Below, one piece after another: positions 7,330 to 16,228 of a stretch of 64,000 bases of DNA; position 1 is the stretch's first letter, and each line of letters opens with the position of its first letter. The DNA lies in the NCBI GenBank assembly GCA_003611805.1, contig RAYM01000013.1, forward strand, positions 62,001 to 126,000, in the 5' to 3' direction. A model generated the notes under the pieces. The model did no database searches. It was not told the DNA's origin and saw only the letters and a program-made list of their open reading frames with translations. The position numbers and the translations under genes are program-made. Source of the DNA: a bacterium 1xD42-87. GTDB taxonomy: Bacteria; Bacillota; Clostridia; Lachnospirales; Lachnospiraceae.

Positions 7330-8724
7330 TTACCCGGCGGATGAGCCTCCTGTGTTTTCCTGCGCGAACAGATCCTCACGGGTAATGTTTTTCAGCCATT
7401 TCCCATGGCGGTAATGCCGGATGACCCAGGGCCATTTCACAAACTCGTCGGTACAGAGCAGGAAATACACCCAGAGAACGGGGAGCTTAAACACGAAGGC
7501 GGCCAGAAAACCAAGCGGCACCGCATAAACCCACATGTCGATCACGTCGCAGATCAGGCCGAAGCGGCTGTCGCCGCCGGCGCGGAATACGCCCGCGATC
7601 AGCGTCGTGTTGACGGCGGCCCCCATAATATAGTAGGTGTTGATAAGCAGCATATATTTCAGATAGTGCATGGCTGTCTCGGAAAGCTTTGCGAAATGCA
7701 GCACAAAGGGAGTGGCGGCCAGCACCAGCACACCGCCGATGGCGCCGGTGATGACGGTCAGCTTCATCAGTTTGGAGGCATATGATTTCGCGCGCTCCAT
7801 ATCCCCCTCGCCCATCACGTTGCCCAACAGGATGCCGCCCGCGCTGGCGGTGCCGAAACAGAGCACGGTGCCGAAGTTTCTGACCACAACCACCAGGGAG
7901 TTGGCGGCTACCGCGTCGGAACCAAGATGCCCCAGTATGACGGAGTACATGGAGAAAGCCACGCTCCAGGCGATATCGTTGCACAGGGCAGGCAGGGAGA
8001 GCCTGACAAAATCCTGAAACAGCAGTTTGTTGTGAAGGAACATGTAGCTGAATTTCAGTTTGATATCCCGGCTGAATGCAGATACGACAATACAGCCCAG
8101 AAGCTCAAGGATGCGCGACAGGGCGGTGGCGATGGCCACGCCGGTGGCGCCCAGCTTCGGCGCGCCGAAAAGCCCGAAAATAAACACGGCGTTCAGGAAG
8201 ATATTCAGGGTAAAGGCCATCACATTCAAAACCATACAGACGGTCACCCGTCCGATGCTCCGAAGAACCGCCAGATAGACTTCTATAATGCCCCAGCACA
8301 GATAGGTCACCGTCATCACGCGCAGATATCCGGCGCCGATGGCGATCAGCTCCGCGTCGTTGGTAAAAAGCTTCATCATCAACTCCGGCGCAAAAAAGGC
8401 AAATGCGGAAAAGCCACCGGAAATAATCAGCGAAAACCGCATGGCGATACCCTGAATGGCGCGGATCGGCTGCAGCTCTCCCTTACCCCAATACTGCGCG
8501 CTCAACATGGAGGCCCCGGTTCCCAGACCGTAATAAATCATAAAGAGGATATTGGCGTAGTTGGCGGCCAGCGATACGGCGGAGATGGCGGACTGTCCCA
8601 CGTAGTTTAACATCACCACATCCGCGGAGCTCACGGCTGCGCTCAGGAGATTCTGAATCACAATCGGTATCACCAGCTTTATGATTTTATTGTAAAAATT
8701 GTCGTTGGAAATGGTCTTTTGCAA
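7330..8724 (-). CDS. MATE family multidrug/Na+ antiporter
   Basis: 464 residues with about 12 membrane helices in two homologous halves, as in MATE (MatE) exporters, which expel cationic compounds in exchange for Na+ or H+. Recognisable are the N-terminal IPIVIQNLLSAAVSSADVVM and the mid-protein LSLPALCNDIAWS, equivalent positions of the two halves. It is transcribed toward 7330, away from the second MATE gene at 9016. The two proteins are only distantly similar, so they are not a recent duplication. Substrate unknown. Confidence 0.92.
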   Translation of the reverse strand: MQKTISNDNFYNKIIKLVIPIVIQNLLSAAVSSADVVMLNYVGQSAISAVSLAANYANILFMIYYGLGTGASMLSAQYWGKGELQPIRAIQGIAMRFSLIISGGFSAFAFFAPELMMKLFTNDAELIAIGAGYLRVMTVTYLCWGIIEVYLAVLRSIGRVTVCMVLNVMAFTLNIFLNAVFIFGLFGAPKLGATGVAIATALSRILELLGCIVVSAFSRDIKLKFSYMFLHNKLLFQDFVRLSLPALCNDIAWSVAFSMYSVILGHLGSDAVAANSLVVVVRNFGTVLCFGTASAGGILLGNVMGEGDMERAKSYASKLMKLTVITGAIGGVLVLAATPFVLHFAKLSETAMHYLKYMLLINTYYIMGAAVNTTLIAGVFRAGGDSRFGLICDVIDMWVYAVPLGFLAAFVFKLPVLWVYFLLCTDEFVKWPWVIRHYRHGKWLKNITREDLFAQENTGGSSAG

Positions 8725-8847
8725 AGAAAAATCCTCCGTTTTTTGCGTAAAGTGATAACATATTAATACATTCTTTTTCTCATGTCAATCGGTTTATCAA
8801 ACTTAAAAAATTTTTTGGTTTTCCAGAAATATTTCCTGCAAAACTAC

Positions 8848-8875
8848 TTGTGTTTTTGGAGCAATGTGATAAAAT
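8848..8875 (+). promoter_or_regulatory. Candidate promoter for the second MATE gene
   Basis: TTGTGT (8848-8853) and TAAAAT (8870-8875) with a 16-base spacer. If used, the transcript would begin just before the family II element at 8891. Confidence 0.35.
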
Positions 8876-8890
8876 CGTCCTCAATGGCTA

Positions 8891-8978
8891 GAGTGAAAAG
8901 AACTTCTAAAGCTCAGCAGCAGAGGCTGCTTCGCAAATCACTTTCACTCAGGAGAATGCCTGAAATGCGGCATTCTCC
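8891..8978 (+). repeat. Family II structured repeat, copy d
   Basis: An outer stem GAGTGAAA (8891-8898) with TTTCACTC (8942-8949) encloses an inner hairpin AGCAGC-agag-GCTGCT (8915-8930). Then comes GGAGAATGCC (8951-8960) with GGCATTCTCC (8969-8978), perfect over 10 bp. It ends 38 bases before the MATE start at 9016. The outer stem covaries with copies at 55906 and 57447. Confidence 0.7.
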
Positions 8979-9015
8979 GCATCTGTAAGCGTAAGTTAGA
9001 GTTATGGAGGACATT

Positions 9016-10371
9016 ATGGAAAAAGATATGACGAAAGGCAGTCCCATGAAGCTGATTCTGGGCTTTGCCGTGCCTCTTTTGTTCGGGCTTGTTTTTCAGC
9101 AGTTCTACAGCATGGTGGACGCGATCATCGTGGGGCATTATCTGGGCGTGGATGCGCTGGCGGCGGTGGGAGCCACAGGCTCCGTGAATTTTTTGATTAT
9201 CGGCTTCTGTATGGGAATCTGCAGCGGCTTCGGCATTCCGATTGCGCAGGAGTTCGGGGCGAAGCATGAGGATGCGCTGCGCAGGTTTGTGGCCAACAGC
9301 GTGTGGCTGTCCGCGATTTTCGCGGTGGTCATTACGATTGCTGTTTCCCTTCTGTGTCGGCCGATTTTACGGCTGATGCGGACGCCGGACAACATCATTG
9401 ACGGCTCCTACAACTACATCATTATTATTTTTCTGGGCATACCCGTGGTGTTCCTCTACAATATGACGGCGGCCATTCTTCGATCGCTGGGGGACAGCAG
9501 GACGCCGGTGGTGTTTCTGGTGACGGCTGCGATTTTGAATATTTTTCTCGATGTGTTCTGTATTGTAGTCATCCCTATGGGGGTGGCCGGTGCGGCGGTG
9601 GCTACGGTAGTGTCCCAGGCCATAGCGGGCTTTGCCTGCCTGATTTATATGCGAAAGAAGTTTTCGATTCTGACGCTCTCGCAGGATGAGAGAAAATGGA
9701 ACAGGGATTATGCGGCGAAGCTTTGCAATATGGGCATTCCCATGGGATTACAGTATTCGATCACAGCCATCGGCAGCGTGATTTTGCAGAGCGCGGTGAA
9801 CGGCATCGACTCCAACGCAGTGGCGGCGGTCACGGCCGGAGGCAAGGTGAGTATGCTTCTGGTCTGCCCCTTTGATGCGATGGGTTCCACCATGGCGACC
9901 TACGGTGGCCAGAATGTGGGCGCGGGCGACCTGGAGCGTGTGGACAGGGGACTTAAGAGCTGTTGTCTGCTGGGGCTGATTTATTCCCTGATTGCGCTGG
10001 GAGGCGTGTATCTGTTCGGCAAGCAGCTCCTTCTGTTATTTCTGGATGCGGGGGAGACGCAGATCATCGGTAATGCCTACTCGTTCATTCAGATCAGCGC
10101 CCTGTTCTATTTCCCGCTGGCGCTTGTGAACATTGTCCGCTTTTTGATTCAGGGAATGGGGTTTAGCAGGCTGGCGGTTTTTGCGGGAGCTTTTGAGATG
10201 CTGGCGAGGGCGCTTGCGGGATTTCTGCTGGTGCCGCATTTTGGATTCAGCGCGGTGCGGTTTGCGAATCCGCTGGCATGGATTTTTGCAGATATCTTTT
10301 TGATTCCGGCCTTTTTCTTTGTGCGGAAGAAAATGGAGAAGCTGTTAAACGGGCAGCGGGCGAATACATAA
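9016..10371 (+). CDS. MATE family efflux transporter
   Basis: Second MATE exporter, 451 residues, with the family start LILGFAVPLLFGLVFQQFYSMVD and a repeat half beginning LCNMGIPMGLQYSITAIG. It resembles the NorM/DinF-like branch. The ATG at 9004 is the ribosome binding site (ATGGAGG), so 9016, 5 bases after GGAGG, is chosen. It is divergent from the first MATE gene, and a family II structured leader lies between promoter and start codon. Substrate unknown. Confidence 0.92.
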   Translation: MEKDMTKGSPMKLILGFAVPLLFGLVFQQFYSMVDAIIVGHYLGVDALAAVGATGSVNFLIIGFCMGICSGFGIPIAQEFGAKHEDALRRFVANSVWLSAIFAVVITIAVSLLCRPILRLMRTPDNIIDGSYNYIIIIFLGIPVVFLYNMTAAILRSLGDSRTPVVFLVTAAILNIFLDVFCIVVIPMGVAGAAVATVVSQAIAGFACLIYMRKKFSILTLSQDERKWNRDYAAKLCNMGIPMGLQYSITAIGSVILQSAVNGIDSNAVAAVTAGGKVSMLLVCPFDAMGSTMATYGGQNVGAGDLERVDRGLKSCCLLGLIYSLIALGGVYLFGKQLLLLFLDAGETQIIGNAYSFIQISALFYFPLALVNIVRFLIQGMGFSRLAVFAGAFEMLARALAGFLLVPHFGFSAVRFANPLAWIFADIFLIPAFFFVRKKMEKLLNGQRANT

Positions 10372-10399
10372 TTGCCTTGACTTGCAGACACGGTAAAAT
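10372..10399 (+). promoter_or_regulatory. Candidate promoter for the DUF4422 gene
   Basis: TTGCCT (10372-10377) and TAAAAT (10394-10399) with a 16-base spacer, 38 bases before the ATG at 10437. Confidence 0.4.
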
Positions 10400-10436
10400 G
10401 ATTTGACAGAGGAAAGGGTAATTTAGAGAAGAAGCT

Positions 10437-11552
10437 ATGAGTGTGACGATTTTTACTATGACCCACAAAAAGTTTCCCACGCCGGGAGACCTGATCTATG
10501 TGCCCCTGCAGGTGGGGCGTGCCGGAGCTGAAGACCTAGGATATATCGGAGATGACGCGGGTGTCAGTATCTCGGAGAAGAACTGCTACTACGGAGAATT
10601 GACGGGCGTTTACTGGGTCTGGAAAAATATAAAAACATCTGATTATGTGGGGATCTGTCACTACCGCCGGTATTTCTGCACGGAGGAGGGGCGGATTCTT
10701 ACAGGGAAGGAATATGAAGAAATCCTCTCGGAATACGATATCATCACTTCTAAGCTGCTGAAGTTGAATTTTGCTTACTATGACGGGTATGCCGCAAATT
10801 ATAACCGGCATGATCTGGAGGCGGTGGAAGAGGTGATCCGGCAGGATTATCCTGATTATTACGAAACGTTTGAGAAATTGGTGCACGACAAGAACACTTA
10901 CTTTGGCAATATGATGGTTTGCAGGAAGGAGATTTACGACGCCTACTGTGAGTGGCTTTTCGGGATTTTTGAGAAGGCGGAGGACAAAATCGACGCTTCC
11001 GGGTACGACGACTACCACAAGCGTGTCTACGGCTTTATCTCGGAGTTTCTGCTCTATGTCTGGACGCAGGTGCAGGGGCTTAGCGTTTATGAGTGTAAGG
11101 TGGGGATGACTGATGAGAAGCGTGAGACGGCCGAGATCAAGGAGAGACTGGCGGAGTATTTTGCCGGGAGGGACATTGCCGGGGCGAAGGCGTATATGCT
11201 GGCCTGTCTTGAGAAACGGCCGGATGTGCTGATGGAAGCCTCTGACATTACGGGAGAGTTAAGGATGTCCATGCAGGTCATTGCGGTATGTGAACTGGAG
11301 CAGCAGGCTTACGGCAGCAGCACCATCGACCGCATACAGGATTTTGGGGCGCTGATGGCGCATTTTCAGAAGCTGAATGACATGATTCAGGCATGGAAAG
11401 AGGGAGAATGCAAAATGTCTCCCTCTGAAGTAGAGTTTTATCTGAAAAAGGAAAGTATTACCGATATTGCATTGGAAGCCTCAGCGCGGCTGTTTTATCC
11501 GGCAGAGGAGGCTTGTGAGATTGCGGAGGCTGTGAAAGCCTACAGGGGTTAG
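10437..11552 (+). CDS. DUF4422 family protein (glycosyltransferase-like)
   Basis: 371 residues. Residues 1-240 match the DUF4422 pattern: VTIFTMTHKKF, then YGELTGVYWVWKNI, VGICHYRRYF, and YFGNMMVCRKEIYDAYCEWLF. DUF4422 proteins are usually found in capsule or exopolysaccharide clusters and are thought to transfer sugars. Here the gene stands alone beside a MATE pump. Residues 241-371 are a mostly helical extension I do not recognise. The start follows AGAGAAGAAGCT, a weak site. Confidence 0.75.
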   Translation: MSVTIFTMTHKKFPTPGDLIYVPLQVGRAGAEDLGYIGDDAGVSISEKNCYYGELTGVYWVWKNIKTSDYVGICHYRRYFCTEEGRILTGKEYEEILSEYDIITSKLLKLNFAYYDGYAANYNRHDLEAVEEVIRQDYPDYYETFEKLVHDKNTYFGNMMVCRKEIYDAYCEWLFGIFEKAEDKIDASGYDDYHKRVYGFISEFLLYVWTQVQGLSVYECKVGMTDEKRETAEIKERLAEYFAGRDIAGAKAYMLACLEKRPDVLMEASDITGELRMSMQVIAVCELEQQAYGSSTIDRIQDFGALMAHFQKLNDMIQAWKEGECKMSPSEVEFYLKKESITDIALEASARLFYPAEEACEIAEAVKAYRG

Positions 11553-11565
11553 GCGGCATTGGATT

Positions 11566-11724
11566 TCACGGCCGATGCCCCGGCTGCATGCCGGAGATTT
11601 CCCTGAATTTTTTGGAGAGGTGAAACTCGGAATAGCCGGTCTTTTCGGAGAGGCGTTGGCAGAATATCCTGAAAGCCATCCGATGGTTAAAGATGAACTG
11701 CCACGCCGCCTGGGAATACGAATC
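11566..11724 (-). pseudogene. Remnant of an AraC-family regulator C-terminus
   Basis: On the minus strand one frame reads QRLSEKTGYSEFHLSKKFRE then ISGMQPGHRP and stop, a good match to the second helix-turn-helix of AraC/XylS regulators (GYSEFHLSKKFR...G..P). No start codon or upstream DNA-binding half is present, so this is a leftover of a lost gene, about 53 codons. It fills the gap between the DUF4422 gene and the lipoprotein. Confidence 0.6.
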
Positions 11725-11730
11725 ACATAA

Positions 11731-13140
11731 TCAGGGCTGCCTGGGCAGCGTCACAAACCCCTCGTCCCAATACATATAATACAGCCCCATTTCTTTCGTG
11801 TAGCCGAAAATGAAGGAGAGCGGCTGCGAGACGGGATTTCCGTCACTGTCTGTTCCTTCTCCGAACTCCGTGAACAGCACGGCTATCGCGGGGACGCCGC
11901 CATCCGGGGCGTCGGCGTGATACAGCGCGTAAGTGTTTTCCATATAGCCGTTGTCGTTTATATTTTCCAGCTCATCATTGATGACATCACCGTAATCTTT
12001 CCCGTCAATATAAAAAGCATAGCTGCTTTCTCCGGTTTCCGGGTCAACGACCTGACCGTAGAAGGCGAGCCCTTCTTCCGTGCCGTCCCCGTCCAGGTCA
12101 AAATAGCAGTCGGGCGTGCCGTCCACAATGGGCTCAAAGGTTTCCGGGTCGGATTTGTAGATATAGTAGCGCTCATCCACAAAATTGCCGTTGTATCGGT
12201 AGTCCTCTTTTAATCCCAGCTCATACGCCTTTTCGTAGGGCAGCATAAAAGCAATCTCTCCGGAGGCATAAGGACCGAGTACATAGGGGGCAGCTAAAAA
12301 GCTGATGCCGCTCCGGGTAAACACCCAGTTGTCCCCGTCAAACAGCGCGCTGTCCAGATCATCTTTGGAAGGGGGGCCGAACAGCTTATCCTTATAGGCG
12401 GGCGACTCCGCCAGATTGATCATGTAATCCAGAACAGTGGCGTGAAAGGCTTCGTAGTCGCCTGCAATCTCATCAAAGGAGAGAAGCTCGCCCGTTTTTG
12501 CACTGTAGTTTCTGCCGCCGGAGCCGTAGTTGCCGTGGGCGCCGCCGGTGAAATCGTAAAGGGTGATCTGGAAGGAGATCACGGCGTCGTCCATGCGGGT
12601 CACTTTCACACTGATATCCGTACTGTAGCCGAGAAAGTCCCAGCCGTCTTCCCCGAGGCTTGCCGCATAATCTTCCCGTGCCATTTCCACAGTCCCGTTG
12701 TTGCCCGTGGAAAAGGTCTTATAGTATTCTTCCAGATCGGCGTTGATTTTCTCCGCGATATCCTCTGCACCCTTAATGCTCACCACAGGCATCTGCACAC
12801 TGTTTGTGCAAATCACCGTGCCGTCGTCGCTTTTAATTTCGTCAATAGATTTCTCGAAAGTGACGGAGACGGGATTATCCTCGTCTCCCTGCTGTCCGCT
12901 GTCGGAAATATCGGATATAACATCTGTGTCGGAATCATCGGCAGTATTCTCGGCAGTGTCTCCTGCCTGCGAAGCATCCTGCTGATTTTCAGTCTCTGCC
13001 CCGGCGGAATCTCCGTCATCGGAAATCGGTGAAATTTCCAGCCCGGTGTCCGAATCGGAATTGTTTTTTGTGCCGCACGCGCTCAGACCCGCTGAGAGTA
13101 AGGCGGCGGTGAGCAGGATGAGTAAACTTTTCTGTCTCAT
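11731..13140 (-). CDS. Lipoprotein with DUF4163/DUF3298 (RsiV/PdaC-like) domain
   Basis: 469 residues. The signal peptide ends at lipobox LSAC (C22), followed by an acidic low-complexity linker to about residue 85. Residues 90-310 fit the DUF4163-DUF3298 module (VQMPVVSIKGAEDIAEKIN ... TGGAHGNYG ... SFDEIAG), found outside the membrane in RsiV and in PdaC deacetylase. The GGAHGN turn is characteristic. The C-terminal third (about 320-469) has a calcium-loop-like DLDGDGTEEG and no family I know. AAGGAG precedes the ATG. It lies 51 bases downstream of the LacI-PfkB gene and could be cotranscribed. Confidence 0.8.
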   Translation of the reverse strand: MRQKSLLILLTAALLSAGLSACGTKNNSDSDTGLEISPISDDGDSAGAETENQQDASQAGDTAENTADDSDTDVISDISDSGQQGDEDNPVSVTFEKSIDEIKSDDGTVICTNSVQMPVVSIKGAEDIAEKINADLEEYYKTFSTGNNGTVEMAREDYAASLGEDGWDFLGYSTDISVKVTRMDDAVISFQITLYDFTGGAHGNYGSGGRNYSAKTGELLSFDEIAGDYEAFHATVLDYMINLAESPAYKDKLFGPPSKDDLDSALFDGDNWVFTRSGISFLAAPYVLGPYASGEIAFMLPYEKAYELGLKEDYRYNGNFVDERYYIYKSDPETFEPIVDGTPDCYFDLDGDGTEEGLAFYGQVVDPETGESSYAFYIDGKDYGDVINDELENINDNGYMENTYALYHADAPDGGVPAIAVLFTEFGEGTDSDGNPVSQPLSFIFGYTKEMGLYYMYWDEGFVTLPRQP

Positions 13141-13191
13141 AATTCAAATCTCCTTCTTTTTCACATCAAAAATCTGTAAATCATGATATCT

Positions 13192-15081
13192 TCATATCCG
13201 CAAAAGTTCCGGCTCTCTTTGTGTCACAAAGGACTCCAGCGTATTTTTATCAACCAGGGAAGGCATTACGCCTTCTCTTTTGATCGCAAAGCCGGCCGCA
13301 TAGGAGGCGATCCGGATGGCTGTGTGCAGGGGGCGTCCCTCCAACAGATAGGAGGCGAGCGCGCTGATAAACGCGTCCGCCGCGCCCGAAGCGTCCACCA
13401 TATCGGAGGGAACGGCAGGGAAATATCCGGCCTCCCGTGCAGTCTTTACAAAACACCCTTCGGCGCCAAGCGTTACGATGACGGTGCCGACGCCGGCATT
13501 CATAAGTTGTGCCGCCTGAGATTCCAGATCATCGGCGGCAGGGCAGATGGCGTTGATTTCCGCCCGGTTGGGAACGATAATGTCCACATTGCGAAGAAGG
13601 TCTACGGGCAGTTCGCCGCATGCCACCGGTTTCAGGATCGTCTGCGCGCCGTGCTCTTTCGCAATCCGGCATACTTCCGACACGGTTTCCATGGGGATTT
13701 CCGTCTGCACGAGGCAGAAGGCGGTATTTTCAAATACACGCTCGGATTCTCGGATATCCTCGGGCAGAAGCGCATTGTTGGCTCCTGACAGGATGGAAAT
13801 CATGGAATCTCCGTCACGCTGTACAAAAATATATGCCTGACCTGTCTTGTATCCGGGACAGCGTTTCACGCCGACGGAATCTATGCCTGCCATATTTAGC
13901 GCCCGGTAGACAGTGTCGGAATCCACGTCGTTTCCCAAACGTCCGATCACGGAAACACGCTGCCCAAGCTTTGCGGCGCCGATGGCCTGATTGACCGCCT
14001 TGCCGCCTACATAGGATGCGGACAGAGAGGAACTGACGGTCATGCCGGTTCGGGGCAGCGCATCCATCTTGAGATAATTGTCGATATTGATGCTGCCCAC
14101 GACCGTGATCTTTCTGGAGCGGCTGTCAAGCGGGATACCCACGGTGCTTTCGCTGTCCAACAGCGCTGTTTTGTGGAAAGCGGGCGGGGAAGTCTCCCCC
14201 CGTTCAATTTCACCAATCAGCCTTTTGCACAGATATTCCCCGTAAGCGTAATGAGGGATCGTAAAAGTGGAAAGCTGCCGCAGTACATCCGGTGTCATGG
14301 ACTCATCGCGCAGGGAGACGAGGGATACGTCGTAGGGAAGCTCGTAGCGCAGTTTTCTGACGGCGTCATACAGCCTTGCCGCCGTTTCATAGTGGGCGCT
14401 GACAACGCCGGTAATTGCGTGAGACGCGATTTTTTGCATCAACTGGTTTTCGATCTGATTGAAAACCAATTCCTCCTCGGGCGGTATGTGGTTTTCAATC
14501 AGACATCTCTGATAGCCTGCAGTGAAAGCTTCTCTTCCGGGAATCGGAGCCTTGACGCAGGCGATGGCCGTATGCCCGGCGGCAACCAGTGTCTGCGCGG
14601 CCTGTCGGCCCAGCTCTTCATAATCTATATTGACAGCATCCCCATATTCCGAATGAAAAATAACAGTGGGAATATTTTGTTTTTCAAGCAGCGGCAGATT
14701 TTTTTCACTGTCCTTATTGACAAATTCCCAGATCAGTCCATCCACGTGATGGGAGCAGAGGACGGAAAGGTTTTGCGTCTCCCGCTCAAGGTCATCGCCG
14801 CTCTCCCGCAGCAGAATGGTGTATCCGGCGTCCTGTGCTGCCCGCAGAATGCCGTCCAAAGTCAGATTCATGGTGATTGCGGAGCGGAACACAACGCCCA
14901 GCGTCAATGTCGTTGTTCCTTTCTCGATCAGGGAAGAGTAGGACTGATAATTGTACTGCTTTGCAATCCGCAGTACGCGCTCTCTCGTGGTGGGACTGAT
15001 GCTGCTGTCCTTGTTATTCATAATTTTGGAAACTGTGGACGCCGAAACCCCGGCCAGCTCCGCAAGCTCGCGTATATTCAT
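13192..15081 (-). CDS. LacI-family regulator fused to a PfkB/ribokinase-like domain
   Basis: 629 residues. Residues 1-50 are a LacI helix-turn-helix (MNIRELAELAGVSASTVSKI), and 60-320 are the periplasmic-binding-type sensor. Residues 325-620 are a PfkB carbohydrate kinase fold starting KITVVGSINIDNYLKMD. The kinase signatures are altered: GGKAVNQA instead of GGKGANQ, and DASGAADAF instead of DTTGAGDTF, though the catalytic Asp is kept. The domain may sense a sugar rather than phosphorylate it (inference). AGGAGG precedes the ATG. It is divergent from the ribokinase-like gene at 15290, so control of that operon and of itself is likely. Confidence 0.9.
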   Translation of the reverse strand: MNIRELAELAGVSASTVSKIMNNKDSSISPTTRERVLRIAKQYNYQSYSSLIEKGTTTLTLGVVFRSAITMNLTLDGILRAAQDAGYTILLRESGDDLERETQNLSVLCSHHVDGLIWEFVNKDSEKNLPLLEKQNIPTVIFHSEYGDAVNIDYEELGRQAAQTLVAAGHTAIACVKAPIPGREAFTAGYQRCLIENHIPPEEELVFNQIENQLMQKIASHAITGVVSAHYETAARLYDAVRKLRYELPYDVSLVSLRDESMTPDVLRQLSTFTIPHYAYGEYLCKRLIGEIERGETSPPAFHKTALLDSESTVGIPLDSRSRKITVVGSINIDNYLKMDALPRTGMTVSSSLSASYVGGKAVNQAIGAAKLGQRVSVIGRLGNDVDSDTVYRALNMAGIDSVGVKRCPGYKTGQAYIFVQRDGDSMISILSGANNALLPEDIRESERVFENTAFCLVQTEIPMETVSEVCRIAKEHGAQTILKPVACGELPVDLLRNVDIIVPNRAEINAICPAADDLESQAAQLMNAGVGTVIVTLGAEGCFVKTAREAGYFPAVPSDMVDASGAADAFISALASYLLEGRPLHTAIRIASYAAGFAIKREGVMPSLVDKNTLESFVTQREPELLRI

Positions 15082-15131
15082 GCCACCCCTCCTAACCGTG
15101 TGGAATCCCTGATGAAACCGTTATAGAGTCC

Positions 15132-15137
15132 ATTATA
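15132..15137 (-). promoter_or_regulatory. Candidate -10 element of the LacI-PfkB gene
   Basis: TATAAT on the minus strand, 51 bases upstream of the start codon. No convincing -35 is seen at the usual distance. Confidence 0.4.
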
Positions 15138-15213
15138 AGGGAAAAGAGGAAAAAAGAAAAGGGTGTGGGAGGAGGAGCCACAAAGGTAATTTATGTAAAA
15201 TGTACAAAAACTG

Positions 15214-15242
15214 TTGACAATATGGTGCCGCAATGGTATCTT
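15214..15242 (+). promoter_or_regulatory. Promoter of the ribokinase/ADP-ribosylglycohydrolase operon
   Basis: TTGACA (15214-15219) and TATCTT (15237-15242) separated by 17 bases, with the likely transcription start near 15249. Confidence 0.75.
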
Positions 15243-15262
15243 GTGTATAAGAAAACTGTTTC

Positions 15263-15276
15263 GGAAAATATTTTCC
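15263..15276. promoter_or_regulatory. Palindromic operator candidate
   Basis: GGAAAATATTTTCC is a perfect 14-bp palindrome just downstream of the promoter's predicted start point. A repressor bound here would block the operon. The divergent LacI-type protein is the obvious candidate, though the site lacks the central CG typical of many LacI operators. Confidence 0.5.
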
Positions 15277-15289
15277 TCAAGGAGAAAAC

Positions 15290-16228
15290 ATGAACATATT
15301 GAATATTGGATCACTGAATATTGACAAAACGTACAGCGTAGAGCACTACGCGGAAGCGGGAGAAACCATTCAGGCGAAGGCCTACGGTGAGTTTTGCGGG
15401 GGAAAGGGGCTGAACCAATCAATTGCCCTTGCCAGAGCGGGCGCGCAGGTTTTTCATGCGGGCTGTGTGGGGCCTGACGGCGGCATCCTGCTGGATGCGC
15501 TGGCCGCGGCGGGCGTGAGGACGGAGCTGATCCGGGAAAGCACAGAACCGTCCGGCCATGCAGTCATTCAGGTGAATCCCGAGGGGCAGAATAAAATCAC
15601 CATCTTCGGAGGCGCGAACAGAAATGTCACTCCTGCGTACATAGACGAAGTCCTGACACACTTTGGGCCGGGGGATATACTCCTTTTGCAGAATGAGATT
15701 TCCAATGTGCCCTACGCCATAGAGAAGGGAAGGGAAAAGGGAATGACGGTAGTTTTTAATCCTTCCCCCATAAACGGCGACTTGGAGCGCTGTGATCTCC
15801 GGCTGGTGGATTATCTGATTCTCAACGAGGTGGAGGGAAGGCGGCTTGCGGGCACGGACGCAGAGGGCGCAGAGGGGGTTGTGGAAAAGCTGGGAGTGAA
15901 ATATCCCCGGGCGATTCTGGTGTTGACGCTGGGCAGCAGAGGTTCCTGCTACGCGGATGGGAAAGTGATTTTTTATCAGGCAATTTTTCCGGCCAAGGCA
16001 GTAGATACCACCGGCGCGGGAGATACTTTTACAGGATATTTTCTGGCCGGGATCGCGGCGGGCAGAGCGCCGGCGGAGGCGATGGAATACGCAGCCATGG
16101 CGAGCGCTATTTCCGTTTCCCGGCACGGGGCGGCGCCGGGCATCCCGAACTGTGATGAGGTTTGTCTGGAGTTGGCGCAGTGGAGGAAAAATTCGGAAAA
16201 TGAGAAAGGAGAGAAGAAAGTCAGATGA
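15290..16228 (+). CDS. PfkB family sugar kinase, ribokinase-like
   Basis: 312 residues with intact PfkB signatures: GGKGLNQS near residue 38 and DTTGAGDTF near residue 240, which holds the catalytic Asp and anion hole. The start NILNIGSLNIDKTY is typical of ribokinases, which phosphorylate ribose to ribose-5-phosphate. Next comes ADP-ribosylglycohydrolase, overlapping by 4 bases (ATGA), so the kinase may take the ribose released by that enzyme. The start follows CAAGGAG. The substrate could also be another furanose or a nucleoside. Confidence 0.9.
   Translation: MNILNIGSLNIDKTYSVEHYAEAGETIQAKAYGEFCGGKGLNQSIALARAGAQVFHAGCVGPDGGILLDALAAAGVRTELIRESTEPSGHAVIQVNPEGQNKITIFGGANRNVTPAYIDEVLTHFGPGDILLLQNEISNVPYAIEKGREKGMTVVFNPSPINGDLERCDLRLVDYLILNEVEGRRLAGTDAEGAEGVVEKLGVKYPRAILVLTLGSRGSCYADGKVIFYQAIFPAKAVDTTGAGDTFTGYFLAGIAAGRAPAEAMEYAAMASAISVSRHGAAPGIPNCDEVCLELAQWRKNSENEKGEKKVR

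Noticed and set aside
8951..8978. Family II hairpins as simple Rho-independent terminators
   Set aside because: They have no T-tract, recur shortly before start codons, and in some cases lie inside operons between genes that must be coexpressed.
7330..10371. The two adjacent MATE genes as a recent tandem duplication
   Set aside because: Their protein sequences are only distantly similar and they are divergently oriented.
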